A DNA stretch of 64,000 nt. Source: Acidocella sp. GTDB lineage: Bacteria > Pseudomonadota > Alphaproteobacteria > Acetobacterales > Acetobacteraceae. The DNA lies in the NCBI RefSeq assembly GCF_027352905.1, contig NZ_DAIEIF010000050.1:1-64000 (forward strand), read 5' to 3'. The notes under the pieces were generated by a model. The model worked only from the letters and a program-made list of their open reading frames with translations. It was not told the DNA's origin and made no database searches. This document shows, piece after piece, positions 30,523 to 41,471 of this stretch. Made by a program: the position numbers and the translations under genes. Numbering within the stretch: position 1 is the stretch's first letter; every line of letters starts with the position of its first letter.

Positions 30523-32103
30523 TTGCTTTATTTCAGCCGCGCGAAGACATTCGCAATCCTGCTCGTCTGCGGGCTGGGGGTGCTGCTCAGCCTGCCCAAT
30601 CTCGGCCCCCGGCCCGGCTGGTGGCCTGGCTTTCTGCCCTGGAATCAGCTCCATCTCGGACTCGATCTCAAGGGCGGCTCCTACCTTCTTCTCCAGCTCG
30701 ACACAAAGGCGATCGAGGCTCAGGATTTGAATTCGCTGGTCGGCCAGGCGCGGCAGACGCTCCTCAAGGCCGGGCTGGGATATAAGGACCTTCACGCCGA
30801 CCCGGCGGCCGGCCGGGTCACGCTGACGCCCCTTGACGGCCAGGCCCAGCAGGCCCTCCAGGCGCTCCAAGGCCTTATTACCTATCAGCCTGGCTCGCCC
30901 ACACCCAGCCTGAACGTCTCGCTACTGCCCGATGGGGCCATCGCCCTCTCCATTCCCGCCCAGGCGCGCGTTCAACGCAACGAGCAGGCGGTGCAGCAGG
31001 CGATGACCATCATCCAGCGCCGCATCGACGGTTCCGGCGTGCTCAACGCGCTCGTCCAGCGTCAGGGACAGAATCAGATCGTCGTGCAGTTGCCCGGCAT
31101 CTCAGACCCGGAGCGGGTGAAGACGCTGATCGGCACCACGGCGCACATGACCTTCCAGCTGGTCGATACCAGCGCTGTGCCGGGCCAGCCCCCGCCGCCG
31201 GGTGATGAATGGCTGCCCATGGCCGACAACCCCAATCAGAAGCTGGCGGTACAGAGCAGCGTGGCGGTGGATGGGGCGGATTTACAGACCGCCCAGGCCA
31301 GCACCGACCCGCAAACCGGCCAGTGGGTGGTGAATTTCACCCTCAACGCCTTGGGCGCGCGTGAATTCGCCCAGGTGACCAGCGCCAATGTCGGCAAGCT
31401 CTTTGCCATAGTGCTCGATGGCAAGATCATCGAGGCGCCGGTGATCCGGGAACCCATCACCGGCGGCTCAGGCCAGATTTCCGGCAATTTCACCCCTCAA
31501 TCCGCCACGGATCTGGCGTTGCTGCTGCGCGCGGGCGCGCTGCCCGCGCCGCTCAGCATCGTGGAGGAGCAGAGCGTGGGGCCGGAGCTGGGAGCCGACG
31601 CCATCCGCGCGGGCGCGCTTTCCCTCATCGTCGGCTTCCTGCTCGTGCTGTTCTTCATGGCGCTGTTTTACGGCCTGTTCGGCTGGTTCGCGAATATCGC
31701 CCTCATCCTCAACCTCATCCTCATGCTCGCCATCCTCTCGGTCATGGGCGCCACTTTAACCCTGCCCGGCATGGCGGGCATTCTCCTCACCCTGGGCATG
31801 GCGGTGGACGCCAATATTCTCATCAATGAGCGCGTGCGCGAGGAAGCCCGCCAGAACGGACGCAAGCCGCTCGCCGCGCTGGAGGCCGGATATAAGCGCG
31901 CTTACGGCACCATCATCGATTCCAACGTGACCACGCTGCTCGCCCATATCACCTTGTTCATCTTCGGCTCGCCCCCCGTGCGCGGTTTCGCCGTGACGAT
32001 CTGCGCCGGCATTCTCACCACCATGTTCACCGCCACCGTGGTCGTGCGCCTCATCACCTCGCGCTGGTATGCCACGCGCCGCCCCGCCGCCCTGCCCGTT
32101 TAG
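30523..32103 (+). CDS. secD: Protein translocase subunit SecD
   Basis: HLGLDLKGGSYLLLQLD, IIQRRIDGSGVLNALVQRQGQNQIVVQLPG, GMAVDANILINERVREE. Confidence 0.96.
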   Translation: MLYFSRAKTFAILLVCGLGVLLSLPNLGPRPGWWPGFLPWNQLHLGLDLKGGSYLLLQLDTKAIEAQDLNSLVGQARQTLLKAGLGYKDLHADPAAGRVTLTPLDGQAQQALQALQGLITYQPGSPTPSLNVSLLPDGAIALSIPAQARVQRNEQAVQQAMTIIQRRIDGSGVLNALVQRQGQNQIVVQLPGISDPERVKTLIGTTAHMTFQLVDTSAVPGQPPPPGDEWLPMADNPNQKLAVQSSVAVDGADLQTAQASTDPQTGQWVVNFTLNALGAREFAQVTSANVGKLFAIVLDGKIIEAPVIREPITGGSGQISGNFTPQSATDLALLLRAGALPAPLSIVEEQSVGPELGADAIRAGALSLIVGFLLVLFFMALFYGLFGWFANIALILNLILMLAILSVMGATLTLPGMAGILLTLGMAVDANILINERVREEARQNGRKPLAALEAGYKRAYGTIIDSNVTTLLAHITLFIFGSPPVRGFAVTICAGILTTMFTATVVVRLITSRWYATRRPAALPV

Positions 32104-32113
32104 GACCCGCCCC

Positions 32114-33061
32114 ATGTTCTACAGACCGGCCTTCCGCTTCGTTCCGGACGGAACCAAGATCCGCTTCATGAGGGGCCGCTTCGCCGGGCTCATCGTCTCG
32201 GCGGTTCTCTCTCTAGCCTCGGTGGTCCTTTTCTTCCACCCCGGCCTCAACATGGGGCTGGATTTCAAGGGTGGCGTGGTGTTGCAGGTGCAAACCCCGC
32301 AACGTGCCGATTTTCCGGCCCTGCGCACCGCCCTGGCCCAGGCCGGGCTGGAGGATGCGGCGCTGCAAGCGGTGGGGCGCCAGGGCGACCAGGTGTTGAT
32401 CAGCCTGGAAAGCCGGAATACCGCTGCCGCCACCCAGACCGCCATCGGCAAAGCGCAGGACGCCCTGGCCAAGGCCGCGCCGGGGGCGAAAATCCTCTCC
32501 ACCCAGGCGGTGGGCGCCTCGGTTTCCCGCCAGCTTTTCCTGCAAGGGATCGAGGCGCTGGGCCTCTCCTTCGTGATGATCCTCGCCTATATCTGGTTCC
32601 GTTTCGAATGGCAGTTCGCCGTCGGTGCTGTCGCCACGCTGATCCTCGACACCACCAAGACCATCGGCTTCATGGTGATCACCCGCATCCCCTTCGATCT
32701 CGTCACCATCGCCGCGATTCTCACCATCATCGGCTATTCCACCAACGACAAGGTGGTCGTCTATGACCGGGTGCGGGAGAATCTGCGCAAATATAAAACG
32801 ATGCGCCTGCGCGACCTGATCGATCTTTCGATCAATGAGACCCTGAACCGCACCCTCGGCACCTCGGGCACAGTTTTTCTGGCGGCTCTGCCGCTCGCGC
32901 TGTTCGGTGGCGCGGCTCTCTCCGGCTTCGCCTGGATCATGCTGTTCGGCATCGTGGTGGGCACATCCTCTTCCATTTTCATCGCCGCGCCGATCCTACT
33001 TTTTCTAGGGGAACACAGGCTGCGCCGGACGGCCGCGGCGGCGAAGCCAACCCCGCGATGA
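32114..33061 (+). CDS. secF: Protein translocase subunit SecF
   Basis: GLNMGLDFKGGVVLQVQ, IIGYSTNDKVVVYDRVRENLRKYKTMRLRDLIDLSINETLNRTLGTSGT. Confidence 0.96.
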   Translation: MFYRPAFRFVPDGTKIRFMRGRFAGLIVSAVLSLASVVLFFHPGLNMGLDFKGGVVLQVQTPQRADFPALRTALAQAGLEDAALQAVGRQGDQVLISLESRNTAAATQTAIGKAQDALAKAAPGAKILSTQAVGASVSRQLFLQGIEALGLSFVMILAYIWFRFEWQFAVGAVATLILDTTKTIGFMVITRIPFDLVTIAAILTIIGYSTNDKVVVYDRVRENLRKYKTMRLRDLIDLSINETLNRTLGTSGTVFLAALPLALFGGAALSGFAWIMLFGIVVGTSSSIFIAAPILLFLGEHRLRRTAAAAKPTPR

Positions 33062-33144
33062 CCCCACTCCCGGCCGCGCGGCGGGACGAATAGCCCGGGC
33101 ATTGCAAATCAGTAAATTTCATTGAACCCAACGGCACGCGGGCC

Positions 33145-36057
33145 ATGTGCTTCAGCATGGGCTTGATAAGCGATGACCGGGCGGATGCAGGAATTTCCAG
33201 GACAAGGCCGCGCCAAGGCAAGCCTCCCGCGAGCATGGCCCTGTTTAGCGACGGTGGGGCGGAGGAGTTCGCGGCGGCGGCGGCGATGGGCTTCTCCCAT
33301 GCCCTGTTTTCCCCTTCCGAGTCCCTGGCCGGAGCGATGGACGCGGCGCGCTCCGCGGGGATGGCGCCGGTCGTCGCGCTCGACCCCACCCAATTCGCCC
33401 TGGCCGAGCGGCTGCCGACCGAGGGGGCGGGCGGATTCTACTTCCGGCGCGCGCATGAACTGCCCGAGTTCTTTCGGGCCGGTTTTATAAGCGGGTTGAA
33501 AGAGCGCGATGCCGATATGGTGGCGATCGCCGAGATTTTTGGTGCGCCGGCGCCAAGCTTGCAGATTTTAAGCGATGCCGGATTCGATTTCGCCACCAGC
33601 TCCCTCTGCTATTGGAACTTCCGTGATGATTGGTTGAACGCCGATACCGCCCGGGTGGAGCGGCTGGGGCGGGCTTTCTGTTTCGCCACCCCACCCGGCG
33701 CGGCTCTCAATAACGAGGTGCAGATCATCCGGGCCTTGCGAGCCTCCGCCATGTTTTCCCCCGGCTGGGGGGTGAGCAAGACGCTGTTTCTCGGCAGTGC
33801 CACGCTGGAAGGTGAGATCAGCCAGCTCCTGGCCAAACGGCGCGCGGATTGCCGTTTCGCCGGATCCAAGGCCGCCAGGGTGGTCTCCCCCACCGCCGCG
33901 CCACTGGCCGTATTGTTACGCCAGGGGTTGGTTGCCGTCGCCAATGCGTCTTTGCACGAGAGCGTCAGCGCGAGAACGTCCGCCTATTTACCTGATATCG
34001 AGGCGGGGAGCCTCCGCAGCGAGGGGGGAGAGACGCTGGGTCCTCTCGACAGGATCCAATTCGGCGCCGGTGAGGCGCGGTATTATGAAATCCTGCCTCT
34101 CCCCCCTGTCAGCCGCCCTGCTCCCAAACTCAATCCCAAGGCGCCACGGATCACGGTTGACGCCATCACCCCTTCCGTCGATGCGGGGCGTTATCCGGCC
34201 CGGCGGATTCTCGGCGAGGCGGTTACGATCGAGGCCGACCTCATCTGTGATGGGCACGAGCATCTCGCCGGCGAAATTTTGTACCGCTGCCAGGATGAGC
34301 GGAGTTGGCGGGCCGCGCCAATGAGCTTGATTGAGAATGACCGCTGGCGCGGCGAGATCCCCGCGCCTCGCATGGGACGATGCGAATTCATCGTCTCCGC
34401 CTGGATTGACCGTTACCGGAATTTTACCTCGGGGTTGGAGAAAAAAATAAAAGCCGGGCAGGCCGTCTCCCTTGAGATCCAGGAAGGCATGCTGCTGGTC
34501 GAGGAGGCCATGCAAGCGAGCCCGGTGGTGCGGGAGATGTGCCAGACCTGGCGAGGGGCGACAGAGGCGGAGTTGGAGGAAAAGCTGCTCTCGCCGGCCT
34601 ACGCCAAGCTGATCAGCGCCGCGTTGCCCCGCCAGTTTCTTACGAAATCCCAACCCTACCCGCTGGATGCCGAGCCGCTCCGCGCGAGATACGCTAGTTG
34701 GTACGAGATTTTCCCGCGCAGCCAGTCCGGGGATGGCCAACGGCACGGAACCTTCAGGGATGTGGTGCGGCAGCTTCCCCGTATCGCGGCGATGGGGTTC
34801 GATGTGCTGTATTTCCCACCCATCCATCCCATCGGCCACACCAACCGCAAGGGCCGAAACAATAGCTTGCGGGCGGAGCCAGGAGATCCCGGCAGCCCTT
34901 ATGCCATCGGCAGCGAGGCGGGAGGGCACGATGCCATCCACCCGGAACTCGGCACGCTGGATGATTTTCGGGACCTGATCCGTGCCGCCAAGCAATACGA
35001 TATAGACATCGCCCTGGATTTCGCCATCCAATGCTCGCCTGACCATCCCTGGCTGCGCGAGCATCCGGAGTGGTTCGCCTGGCGTCCGGACGGCTCGTTG
35101 CGGCATGCCGAAAACCCGCCAAAGAAATATGAAGACATCGTCAACGTGGAGTTTTACGCCGAGAAGGCCCAGCCCGCGTTGTGGCATGCATTGCGCGACG
35201 TCGTACAATTTTGGGTGGATCACGGCATACGGTATTTCCGCGTGGATAATCCGCATACGAAGCCTCTGCCTTTTTGGGAATGGATGATCGGCGATATCCG
35301 CTCCCGCCATCCCGACGCGATTTTTCTGGCCGAAGCGTTCACCCGGCCCAAATTGATGTATCAGTTGGCAAAGATCGGATTCTCTCAATCCTATACCTAT
35401 TTCACTTGGCGCCATACCAAGCGCGAATTGACAGAATATCTGGAGGAATTGAATGAGCCGCCGGTCCGTGAGTTTTTCCGGCCGCATTTCTTCGTGAACA
35501 CACCAGATATCAACCCTGTTTTTTTGCAAAATTCCGGGCGGCCGGGTTTTCTCATTCGTGCCGCTCTCGCCGCCACCTTATCAGGGCTTTTTGGGATCTA
35601 TAACGGGTTCGAGCTTTGTGAGGCCACGCCTGTGCCAGGTAAGGAGGAATATCTCGATTCCGAAAAATACCAGTTGCGGGCGTGGAATTACGATACTCCC
35701 CAGAATATTGTAGGGGAGATTACCCGCCTGAACCATATCCGGCGCACCAACACAGCTTTGCAAACCCATCTTAACGTGGAATTTCTTCCCTGTGACAATG
35801 AACAGGTTCTCTATTTCAGAAAAACGGCAGCAGATGGAAACACATTGCTGGTCGCGATCAGTCTCGATCCGTTCAACCCTCAACAGGCAACGCTGGAATT
35901 GCCGCTCTGGCGGTTTGGCCTGCCTGATGATGGCGCCCTCGCCGCGATGGACCTCGTCCGTGACGTGCGGTTCGTATGGCACGGCAAATATCAGCCTGTA
36001 TACCTCAATCCCGCAGAAATACCTTACTGCATCTGGCATGTCAGCCCGCGGACCTAG
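33145..36057 (+). CDS. glgE: GlgE-type alpha-1,4-glucan:maltose-1-phosphate maltosyltransferase with N-terminal degenerate GH13-like module
   Basis: Core: RARYASWYEIFPRSQSGDGQRHGTFRDVVRQLPRIAAMGFDVLYFPPIHPIGHTNRKGRNNSL, GIRYFRVDNPHTKPLPFWEWMI, FLAEAFTRPKLMYQLAKIGFSQSYTYFTWR; ~330 extra N-terminal residues. Confidence 0.93.
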   Translation: MCFSMGLISDDRADAGISRTRPRQGKPPASMALFSDGGAEEFAAAAAMGFSHALFSPSESLAGAMDAARSAGMAPVVALDPTQFALAERLPTEGAGGFYFRRAHELPEFFRAGFISGLKERDADMVAIAEIFGAPAPSLQILSDAGFDFATSSLCYWNFRDDWLNADTARVERLGRAFCFATPPGAALNNEVQIIRALRASAMFSPGWGVSKTLFLGSATLEGEISQLLAKRRADCRFAGSKAARVVSPTAAPLAVLLRQGLVAVANASLHESVSARTSAYLPDIEAGSLRSEGGETLGPLDRIQFGAGEARYYEILPLPPVSRPAPKLNPKAPRITVDAITPSVDAGRYPARRILGEAVTIEADLICDGHEHLAGEILYRCQDERSWRAAPMSLIENDRWRGEIPAPRMGRCEFIVSAWIDRYRNFTSGLEKKIKAGQAVSLEIQEGMLLVEEAMQASPVVREMCQTWRGATEAELEEKLLSPAYAKLISAALPRQFLTKSQPYPLDAEPLRARYASWYEIFPRSQSGDGQRHGTFRDVVRQLPRIAAMGFDVLYFPPIHPIGHTNRKGRNNSLRAEPGDPGSPYAIGSEAGGHDAIHPELGTLDDFRDLIRAAKQYDIDIALDFAIQCSPDHPWLREHPEWFAWRPDGSLRHAENPPKKYEDIVNVEFYAEKAQPALWHALRDVVQFWVDHGIRYFRVDNPHTKPLPFWEWMIGDIRSRHPDAIFLAEAFTRPKLMYQLAKIGFSQSYTYFTWRHTKRELTEYLEELNEPPVREFFRPHFFVNTPDINPVFLQNSGRPGFLIRAALAATLSGLFGIYNGFELCEATPVPGKEEYLDSEKYQLRAWNYDTPQNIVGEITRLNHIRRTNTALQTHLNVEFLPCDNEQVLYFRKTAADGNTLLVAISLDPFNPQQATLELPLWRFGLPDDGALAAMDLVRDVRFVWHGKYQPVYLNPAEIPYCIWHVSPRT

Positions 36058-36062
36058 TAACC

Positions 36063-39000
36063 ATGAAAAAACCCCTGCCTCCCACCGGTGATGATCCGCA
36101 ATGGTATAAGGACGCGATCATCTATCAATTGCATATCAAATCCTTTTTCGATTCGAACGATGATGGCATCGGCGATTTTCCTGGCTTGATCTCAAAGCTC
36201 GATTATATTGCAGGGCTGGGCGCGACGGCGATCTGGCTGTTACCCTTTTATCCCTCGCCGGGGCGCGACGATGGTTACGATATTTCCGATTACCGGAACG
36301 TGCATCCGAATTATGGAACCATGGCCGATGTAAGAGCCTTCATCCGCGCGGCGCATGAGCGCAAGATCCGGGTGATCACGGAGCTGGTGATCAACCATAC
36401 CTCTGATCAGCATCCCTGGTTTCAGCGCGCGCGTAAGGCAAAGCCAGGCTCCGTCTATCGAGATTTCTATGTATGGTCCGAGACGGATAAAAAATATGAC
36501 CAAACGCGCATCATTTTTTTGGATACCGAAAAGAGCAACTGGACCTGGGACGAGGAAGCCGGGGCGTTTTACTGGCACCGCTTCTACTCGCATCAGCCGG
36601 ATTTGAACTTCGACAACCCGCGTGTGCGGCACGAAGTTTTGAAAATCATGCGGTTCTGGCTTGATCTTGGTGTCGATGGCCTCCGTCTTGATGCCGTTCC
36701 CTATCTCATCGAGCGCGAAGGAACGAATAATGAGAACCTGCCTGAAACCCATGCGGTTTTGAAGGAGATCCGGGCGGCGCTCGACGCCCACGCACCTGGA
36801 CGCATGCTGCTTGCCGAGGCCAATCAATGGCCGGAGGACGCTCAGCAATATTTCGGAAACGGCGATGAATGTCATATGGCATTTCATTTTCCCCTCATGC
36901 CGCGGATGTATATGGCGATCGCGCAGGAGGATCGCTATCCGATTACCGATATCATGCGACAGACGCCCGAGATCCCTCCCAACTGCCAATGGGCGGTCTT
37001 TCTACGGAACCATGACGAACTCACGCTGGAAATGGTGACGGATTCCGAGCGCGATTATTTATGGAATACCTATGCCATGGACCCTCGCGCCCGGCTCAAT
37101 CTGGGCATAAGGCGCCGTCTGGCGCCGCTGATGGATCGCGACCGGCGACGAATCGAACTCATGACCAGCCTGCTTCTCTCCATGCCCGGCACGCCCGTGC
37201 TTTATTATGGCGATGAAATCGGCATGGGCGATAATATCCATTTGGGGGATCGCGACGGCGTACGCACGCCGATGCAATGGTCAGCCGACCGCAACGGAGG
37301 TTTTTCCCGCGCCAATCCCGCCCAGCTGGTTCTGCCGCCCATCATGGATGCGCTTTATGGCTACCAGGCCGTGAATGTCGAAATGCAAATGGCTGACCAA
37401 TATTCCCTTCTCAATTGGAACCGGAGGATGCTGGCCGTGCGCAAGCGCCACCGCGCATTCGGCAGGGGAACGCAGAAATTTCTTTATCCCGGTAACCGTA
37501 AAATCCTTGCCTATTTGCGCCGGTTTAAAAATGAGGATGGGCAGGAAGAAATCATACTTTGCGTTTCCAATCTTTCCAGAAACGCTCAAGCGGTGGAGCT
37601 CGATCTTTCCGAGTTCGAGGGCCGTGTGCCGGTTGATCTCATCGGTACGTCCGGCTTCCCCGCCATTGGCCAGCTGACCTATCTGTTGACCCTACCTCCC
37701 TTCGCATTCTATTGGTTCATTTTAGCGAATGAAGAGGCCCTGCCGCCCTGGCACGTCAAGCCATCCGTCCCGCTTCCAGAGCTTCTTACTTTGGTAATCC
37801 GTAAGGGCATTCAGGATGTAGCGCAGCCCCCAGACAGGGCATTGCTCGAAACCGATATTCTGCCATCTTATCTGGCGCGCCGGCGGTGGTTTGGCGCTAA
37901 GGATCGATCCATCGACAGCGTGACTCTAACCCGCACCCAACCGGTTGCCGAACTGCCAGGTTTTCTTGTAACTGGTCTTGAGGTACGTTTCGGTGATGAC
38001 GTTGAATATTATAATTTGCCCTTGGGAATTTGCTGGGATGGCGAGACGAACGCACCGCTGCCGGCTCAGCTTGCTCTCGGGCGGGTACGGCAAGGGCGGC
38101 GCACCGGATATCTCACCGACGCCTTTGCGATGGACGCTTTCGCTTTCGGAATCGTTCGGGGCTTACAGAACAATGCGATAGCAAAACTGCCGGAAGGCGA
38201 GCTTCGCTTTATTGCTGAAGCGCCATTGTCGGAAATCAAGCTTTCAGATAATCCAGAAATCCGCAGGCTTTCAGCCGAACAATCCAACAGCTCGCTCATC
38301 GTCGATCGCAAGGTGATTTTAAAGCTCATCCGCCATTATTATGCCGGGGTGAACCCCGAGATCGAGATGACGCGATACCTGACCCAAAACGGCTATAAAA
38401 ATACACCCGCCCTATTGGGTGAAGTGGCGGAATGGAAGAATGACGAGACCTCCTGCTCCCTTATGGTAGCTCAACAATTCCGAGAAAACCAAGGAGATGC
38501 CTGGCAGGTTACATTGAATTATCTGAGCCGCCTCATTGATATGGGCGGTATGGAAGGACGCGACGAGGCTGAGGACGCCCACCAGCTTAGTAACTACCGG
38601 AGCTTCGCCCGCGCCGTTGGCACAAGGCTCGCGGAACTGCATGTTGTGTTGGCGAAACCAACCGATAACCCCGATTTTGCTCCCGACAAAGTCTCTGCGG
38701 AAGATGCACGGAATTGGGGTGACATGTCGGTAAGCCAGTTCCGGAAAGCCGTGGATATTCTGCAAAACACCAAGGAGTTCAGTGACCGTGAAACCGGCGA
38801 CAGGGCTCAACGCCTGCTGAGCGCCGCTGAGAGGATACAAGCTCTCCTGCCCAAACTTGCCGCCGCCGCTCAAGGCACTCTGGCGACGCGTATTCACGGC
38901 GATTTTCATCTTGGCCAAGTTCTCGTGTCAAGCGACGATGTATTTATCATCGATTTTGAGGGCGAACCCGCGAAACCCCTTCCGGAGCGCAGGCGCAAAA

Positions 39001-39359
39001 GCTCACCCTTGCGGGACGTCGCCGGTTTGCTGCGCTCTTTTGACTACGCCGCGGCGGCAGCGCAGCATGGCCCCGTCACGCCGGAAAAAGAGCAATCCAC
39101 CAGCGTGGTGAGCCGCTTTGTCGATAATATGCATGATGAATTTCTTCGCTCCTATATGGAGGTCATTAAAGCCCATTATGCCGTTGCGCTTGAACCGAAG
39201 GCGATGGAAGATCTCCTGACCTTGTTCCTCATTGAAAAAGCCGCTTACGAAATCTGTTATGAAGCGGCGAACCGGCCAAGCTGGCTTGGTATTCCTCTCA
39301 AGGGCATAGAAGCGCTCATCACCCAAACGATGAACCGGGAGTTGCAAAATGCTCGATGA
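36063..39359 (+). CDS. treS: Trehalose synthase (maltose alpha-D-glucosyltransferase) fused to maltokinase domain
   Basis: [64 protein letters not shown]-terminal [18 protein letters not shown]...[52 protein letters not shown]. Confidence 0.95.
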   Translation: MKKPLPPTGDDPQWYKDAIIYQLHIKSFFDSNDDGIGDFPGLISKLDYIAGLGATAIWLLPFYPSPGRDDGYDISDYRNVHPNYGTMADVRAFIRAAHERKIRVITELVINHTSDQHPWFQRARKAKPGSVYRDFYVWSETDKKYDQTRIIFLDTEKSNWTWDEEAGAFYWHRFYSHQPDLNFDNPRVRHEVLKIMRFWLDLGVDGLRLDAVPYLIEREGTNNENLPETHAVLKEIRAALDAHAPGRMLLAEANQWPEDAQQYFGNGDECHMAFHFPLMPRMYMAIAQEDRYPITDIMRQTPEIPPNCQWAVFLRNHDELTLEMVTDSERDYLWNTYAMDPRARLNLGIRRRLAPLMDRDRRRIELMTSLLLSMPGTPVLYYGDEIGMGDNIHLGDRDGVRTPMQWSADRNGGFSRANPAQLVLPPIMDALYGYQAVNVEMQMADQYSLLNWNRRMLAVRKRHRAFGRGTQKFLYPGNRKILAYLRRFKNEDGQEEIILCVSNLSRNAQAVELDLSEFEGRVPVDLIGTSGFPAIGQLTYLLTLPPFAFYWFILANEEALPPWHVKPSVPLPELLTLVIRKGIQDVAQPPDRALLETDILPSYLARRRWFGAKDRSIDSVTLTRTQPVAELPGFLVTGLEVRFGDDVEYYNLPLGICWDGETNAPLPAQLALGRVRQGRRTGYLTDAFAMDAFAFGIVRGLQNNAIAKLPEGELRFIAEAPLSEIKLSDNPEIRRLSAEQSNSSLIVDRKVILKLIRHYYAGVNPEIEMTRYLTQNGYKNTPALLGEVAEWKNDETSCSLMVAQQFRENQGDAWQVTLNYLSRLIDMGGMEGRDEAEDAHQLSNYRSFARAVGTRLAELHVVLAKPTDNPDFAPDKVSAEDARNWGDMSVSQFRKAVDILQNTKEFSDRETGDRAQRLLSAAERIQALLPKLAAAAQGTLATRIHGDFHLGQVLVSSDDVFIIDFEGEPAKPLPERRRKSSPLRDVAGLLRSFDYAAAAAQHGPVTPEKEQSTSVVSRFVDNMHDEFLRSYMEVIKAHYAVALEPKAMEDLLTLFLIEKAAYEICYEAANRPSWLGIPLKGIEALITQTMNRELQNAR

Positions 39360-41466
39360 CGCCCTCATCGCCTTGGAGCAAGGCCGCCACGGTGATCCAT
39401 TCTCGCTTCTTGGGCCGCATGGAGACATCGTGCGCGTGTTATTACCCGGCGCCCAGGCGGTAACGCTAAAAGGCCGCACCAGTGGCAACGTCATAGATCA
39501 CGCAAGAAAAATAAGTGATGCTCTTTTTGAGGCGACTAATAAAAATCAGGAACCTTATGTTCTACAAATCGATTGGGGCGGCGCGATACAGGAGACCGAG
39601 GACCCGTATAGCTTCGGATTGTTGCTATCAGATTTCGATCTCTACCTCCTGGCGGAGGGTAAGCATCACAATCTGGCGGATTGCCTGGGCGCGCTTCCCA
39701 TGCGTGTGGAAGATGTTCCCGGGGTTCGCTTCGCGGTATGGGCGCCTAACGCCCAACGCGTCTCCGTGGTCGGTAACTTCAACAGCTGGGACGGGCGGCG
39801 CCACCCTATGCGCCGGAGAAATTCCGGAATCTGGGAATTGTTCATTCCCCGTCTAGGTCCCGGTGAATATTATAAATATGAAATTATTGGCCCGCACGGC
39901 CTGCTTCCCTTGAAAGCTGACCCCATCGCCCGTCAGGCGGAACTGCCGCCGGGCACCGCCTCCATTGTCGCCCCGGTATGGACCCCGCCGCCCCGGCCCA
40001 GCTATGCGCCGCTTAACGCGCCTCTGATGATCTACGAAGTCCATGCGACATCCTGGATGAAGCATCATGATGGCCGGTCTTATGATTGGGATGAGCTGGC
40101 GGAACGGCTGATCCCCTACGTCGTGGATCTCGGTTATTCCCACATAGAATTACTGCCGGTCATGGCGCATCCTTTCGGCGGCTCCTGGGGATATCAGCCA
40201 CTCAGCCAGTTTGCGCCAATGCCGGAGATGGGTTCACCGGAGCGGTTCGCCCGTTTCGTCGAAGCCTGTCATCAGGCCGGCATCGGCGTGATACTGGATT
40301 GGGTGCCCGCTCATTTTCCCTCCGACGCGCATGGTCTTGCCTTGTTCGACGGCACCCATCTTTACGAGCACCAAGATCCCAGGGAGGGTTTCCACCGGGA
40401 CTGGAACACGTTGATTTATAATTTAGGACGATTGGAGGTGCGAGAATTCCTGATCGCCAGCGCCTTATACTGGCTCCGCCAATATGGCGTGGACGGGTTG
40501 CGCGTGGATGCGGTGGCCTCGATGCTGTACCGTGATTACTCCCGCCAACCCGGTGAATGGGTTCCCAATATTTACGGGGGGCGCGAGAATCTCGAAGCCG
40601 TTCAATTCTTGCAGGAACTTTCCCAGATCGTGCAGGAGAGCTGTCCGGGCGCGTTTCTCATTGCGGAAGAATCCACCGCCTGGCCTGGCGTCACCGCGCC
40701 ACCGCAAGGAAACGGTCTGGGCTTTACCCATAAATGGAACATGGGCTGGATGCATGACACGCTGTCTTACATGCAGGAAAACCCGGTCTACCGAAGCTAT
40801 CATCATAATTTAATGACCTTTGGTCTGGTTTACGCTTTTTCAGAAAAATTTATTCTGCCCATTTCACATGATGAGGTGGTGCACGGCAAACGTTCCTTGC
40901 TCGGCCGGATGCCAGGAGATGACTGGCAGCGCTTCGCCAATTTGCGCGCCTATCTCGCTTTCATGTGGGCGCATCCCGGCAAGAAGCTTTTGTTCATGGG
41001 CTGTGAATTCGGTCAGCCGACCGAGTGGAATCATGAATCCGAACTGCCCTGGTGGCTTCTGCAGTACGACCATCATCGCGGCGTCCAGTCCCTCGTCCGT
41101 GAGCTCAACCAGGCCGTGCGCAACACGCCCGCCTTGTATGAGCGGGATTTCGACAGCGCGGGCTTCTCCTGGGTAGTGGGGGATGATTATCAGCAAAGCG
41201 TGTTTGCGTTTTTACGCTATGGAAATGATGGAACCACTGTCCTGGTGATTTGCAATTTCACGCCCGTGCCGCGCCATGAGTACCGGGTCGGCGCGCCCGC
41301 CGGGCAATGGCGGGAGTTTTTGAATACCGACATCCAGGGCTTTGGCGGCTCTGGCGTTGGTAATGGCGGCACGCTTACCGCGGAACCCATACCGGCGCAT
41401 GGGCAACCGGCATCTCTCAACCTTACCTTGCCGCCCCTTGGCGTTATTTATCTGCGTATGGCCTAA
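39349..41466 (+). CDS. glgB: 1,4-alpha-glucan branching enzyme
   Basis: [104 protein letters not shown]. Confidence 0.96.
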   Translation: MLDDALIALEQGRHGDPFSLLGPHGDIVRVLLPGAQAVTLKGRTSGNVIDHARKISDALFEATNKNQEPYVLQIDWGGAIQETEDPYSFGLLLSDFDLYLLAEGKHHNLADCLGALPMRVEDVPGVRFAVWAPNAQRVSVVGNFNSWDGRRHPMRRRNSGIWELFIPRLGPGEYYKYEIIGPHGLLPLKADPIARQAELPPGTASIVAPVWTPPPRPSYAPLNAPLMIYEVHATSWMKHHDGRSYDWDELAERLIPYVVDLGYSHIELLPVMAHPFGGSWGYQPLSQFAPMPEMGSPERFARFVEACHQAGIGVILDWVPAHFPSDAHGLALFDGTHLYEHQDPREGFHRDWNTLIYNLGRLEVREFLIASALYWLRQYGVDGLRVDAVASMLYRDYSRQPGEWVPNIYGGRENLEAVQFLQELSQIVQESCPGAFLIAEESTAWPGVTAPPQGNGLGFTHKWNMGWMHDTLSYMQENPVYRSYHHNLMTFGLVYAFSEKFILPISHDEVVHGKRSLLGRMPGDDWQRFANLRAYLAFMWAHPGKKLLFMGCEFGQPTEWNHESELPWWLLQYDHHRGVQSLVRELNQAVRNTPALYERDFDSAGFSWVVGDDYQQSVFAFLRYGNDGTTVLVICNFTPVPRHEYRVGAPAGQWREFLNTDIQGFGGSGVGNGGTLTAEPIPAHGQPASLNLTLPPLGVIYLRMA

Positions 41467-41471
41467 ACGGA

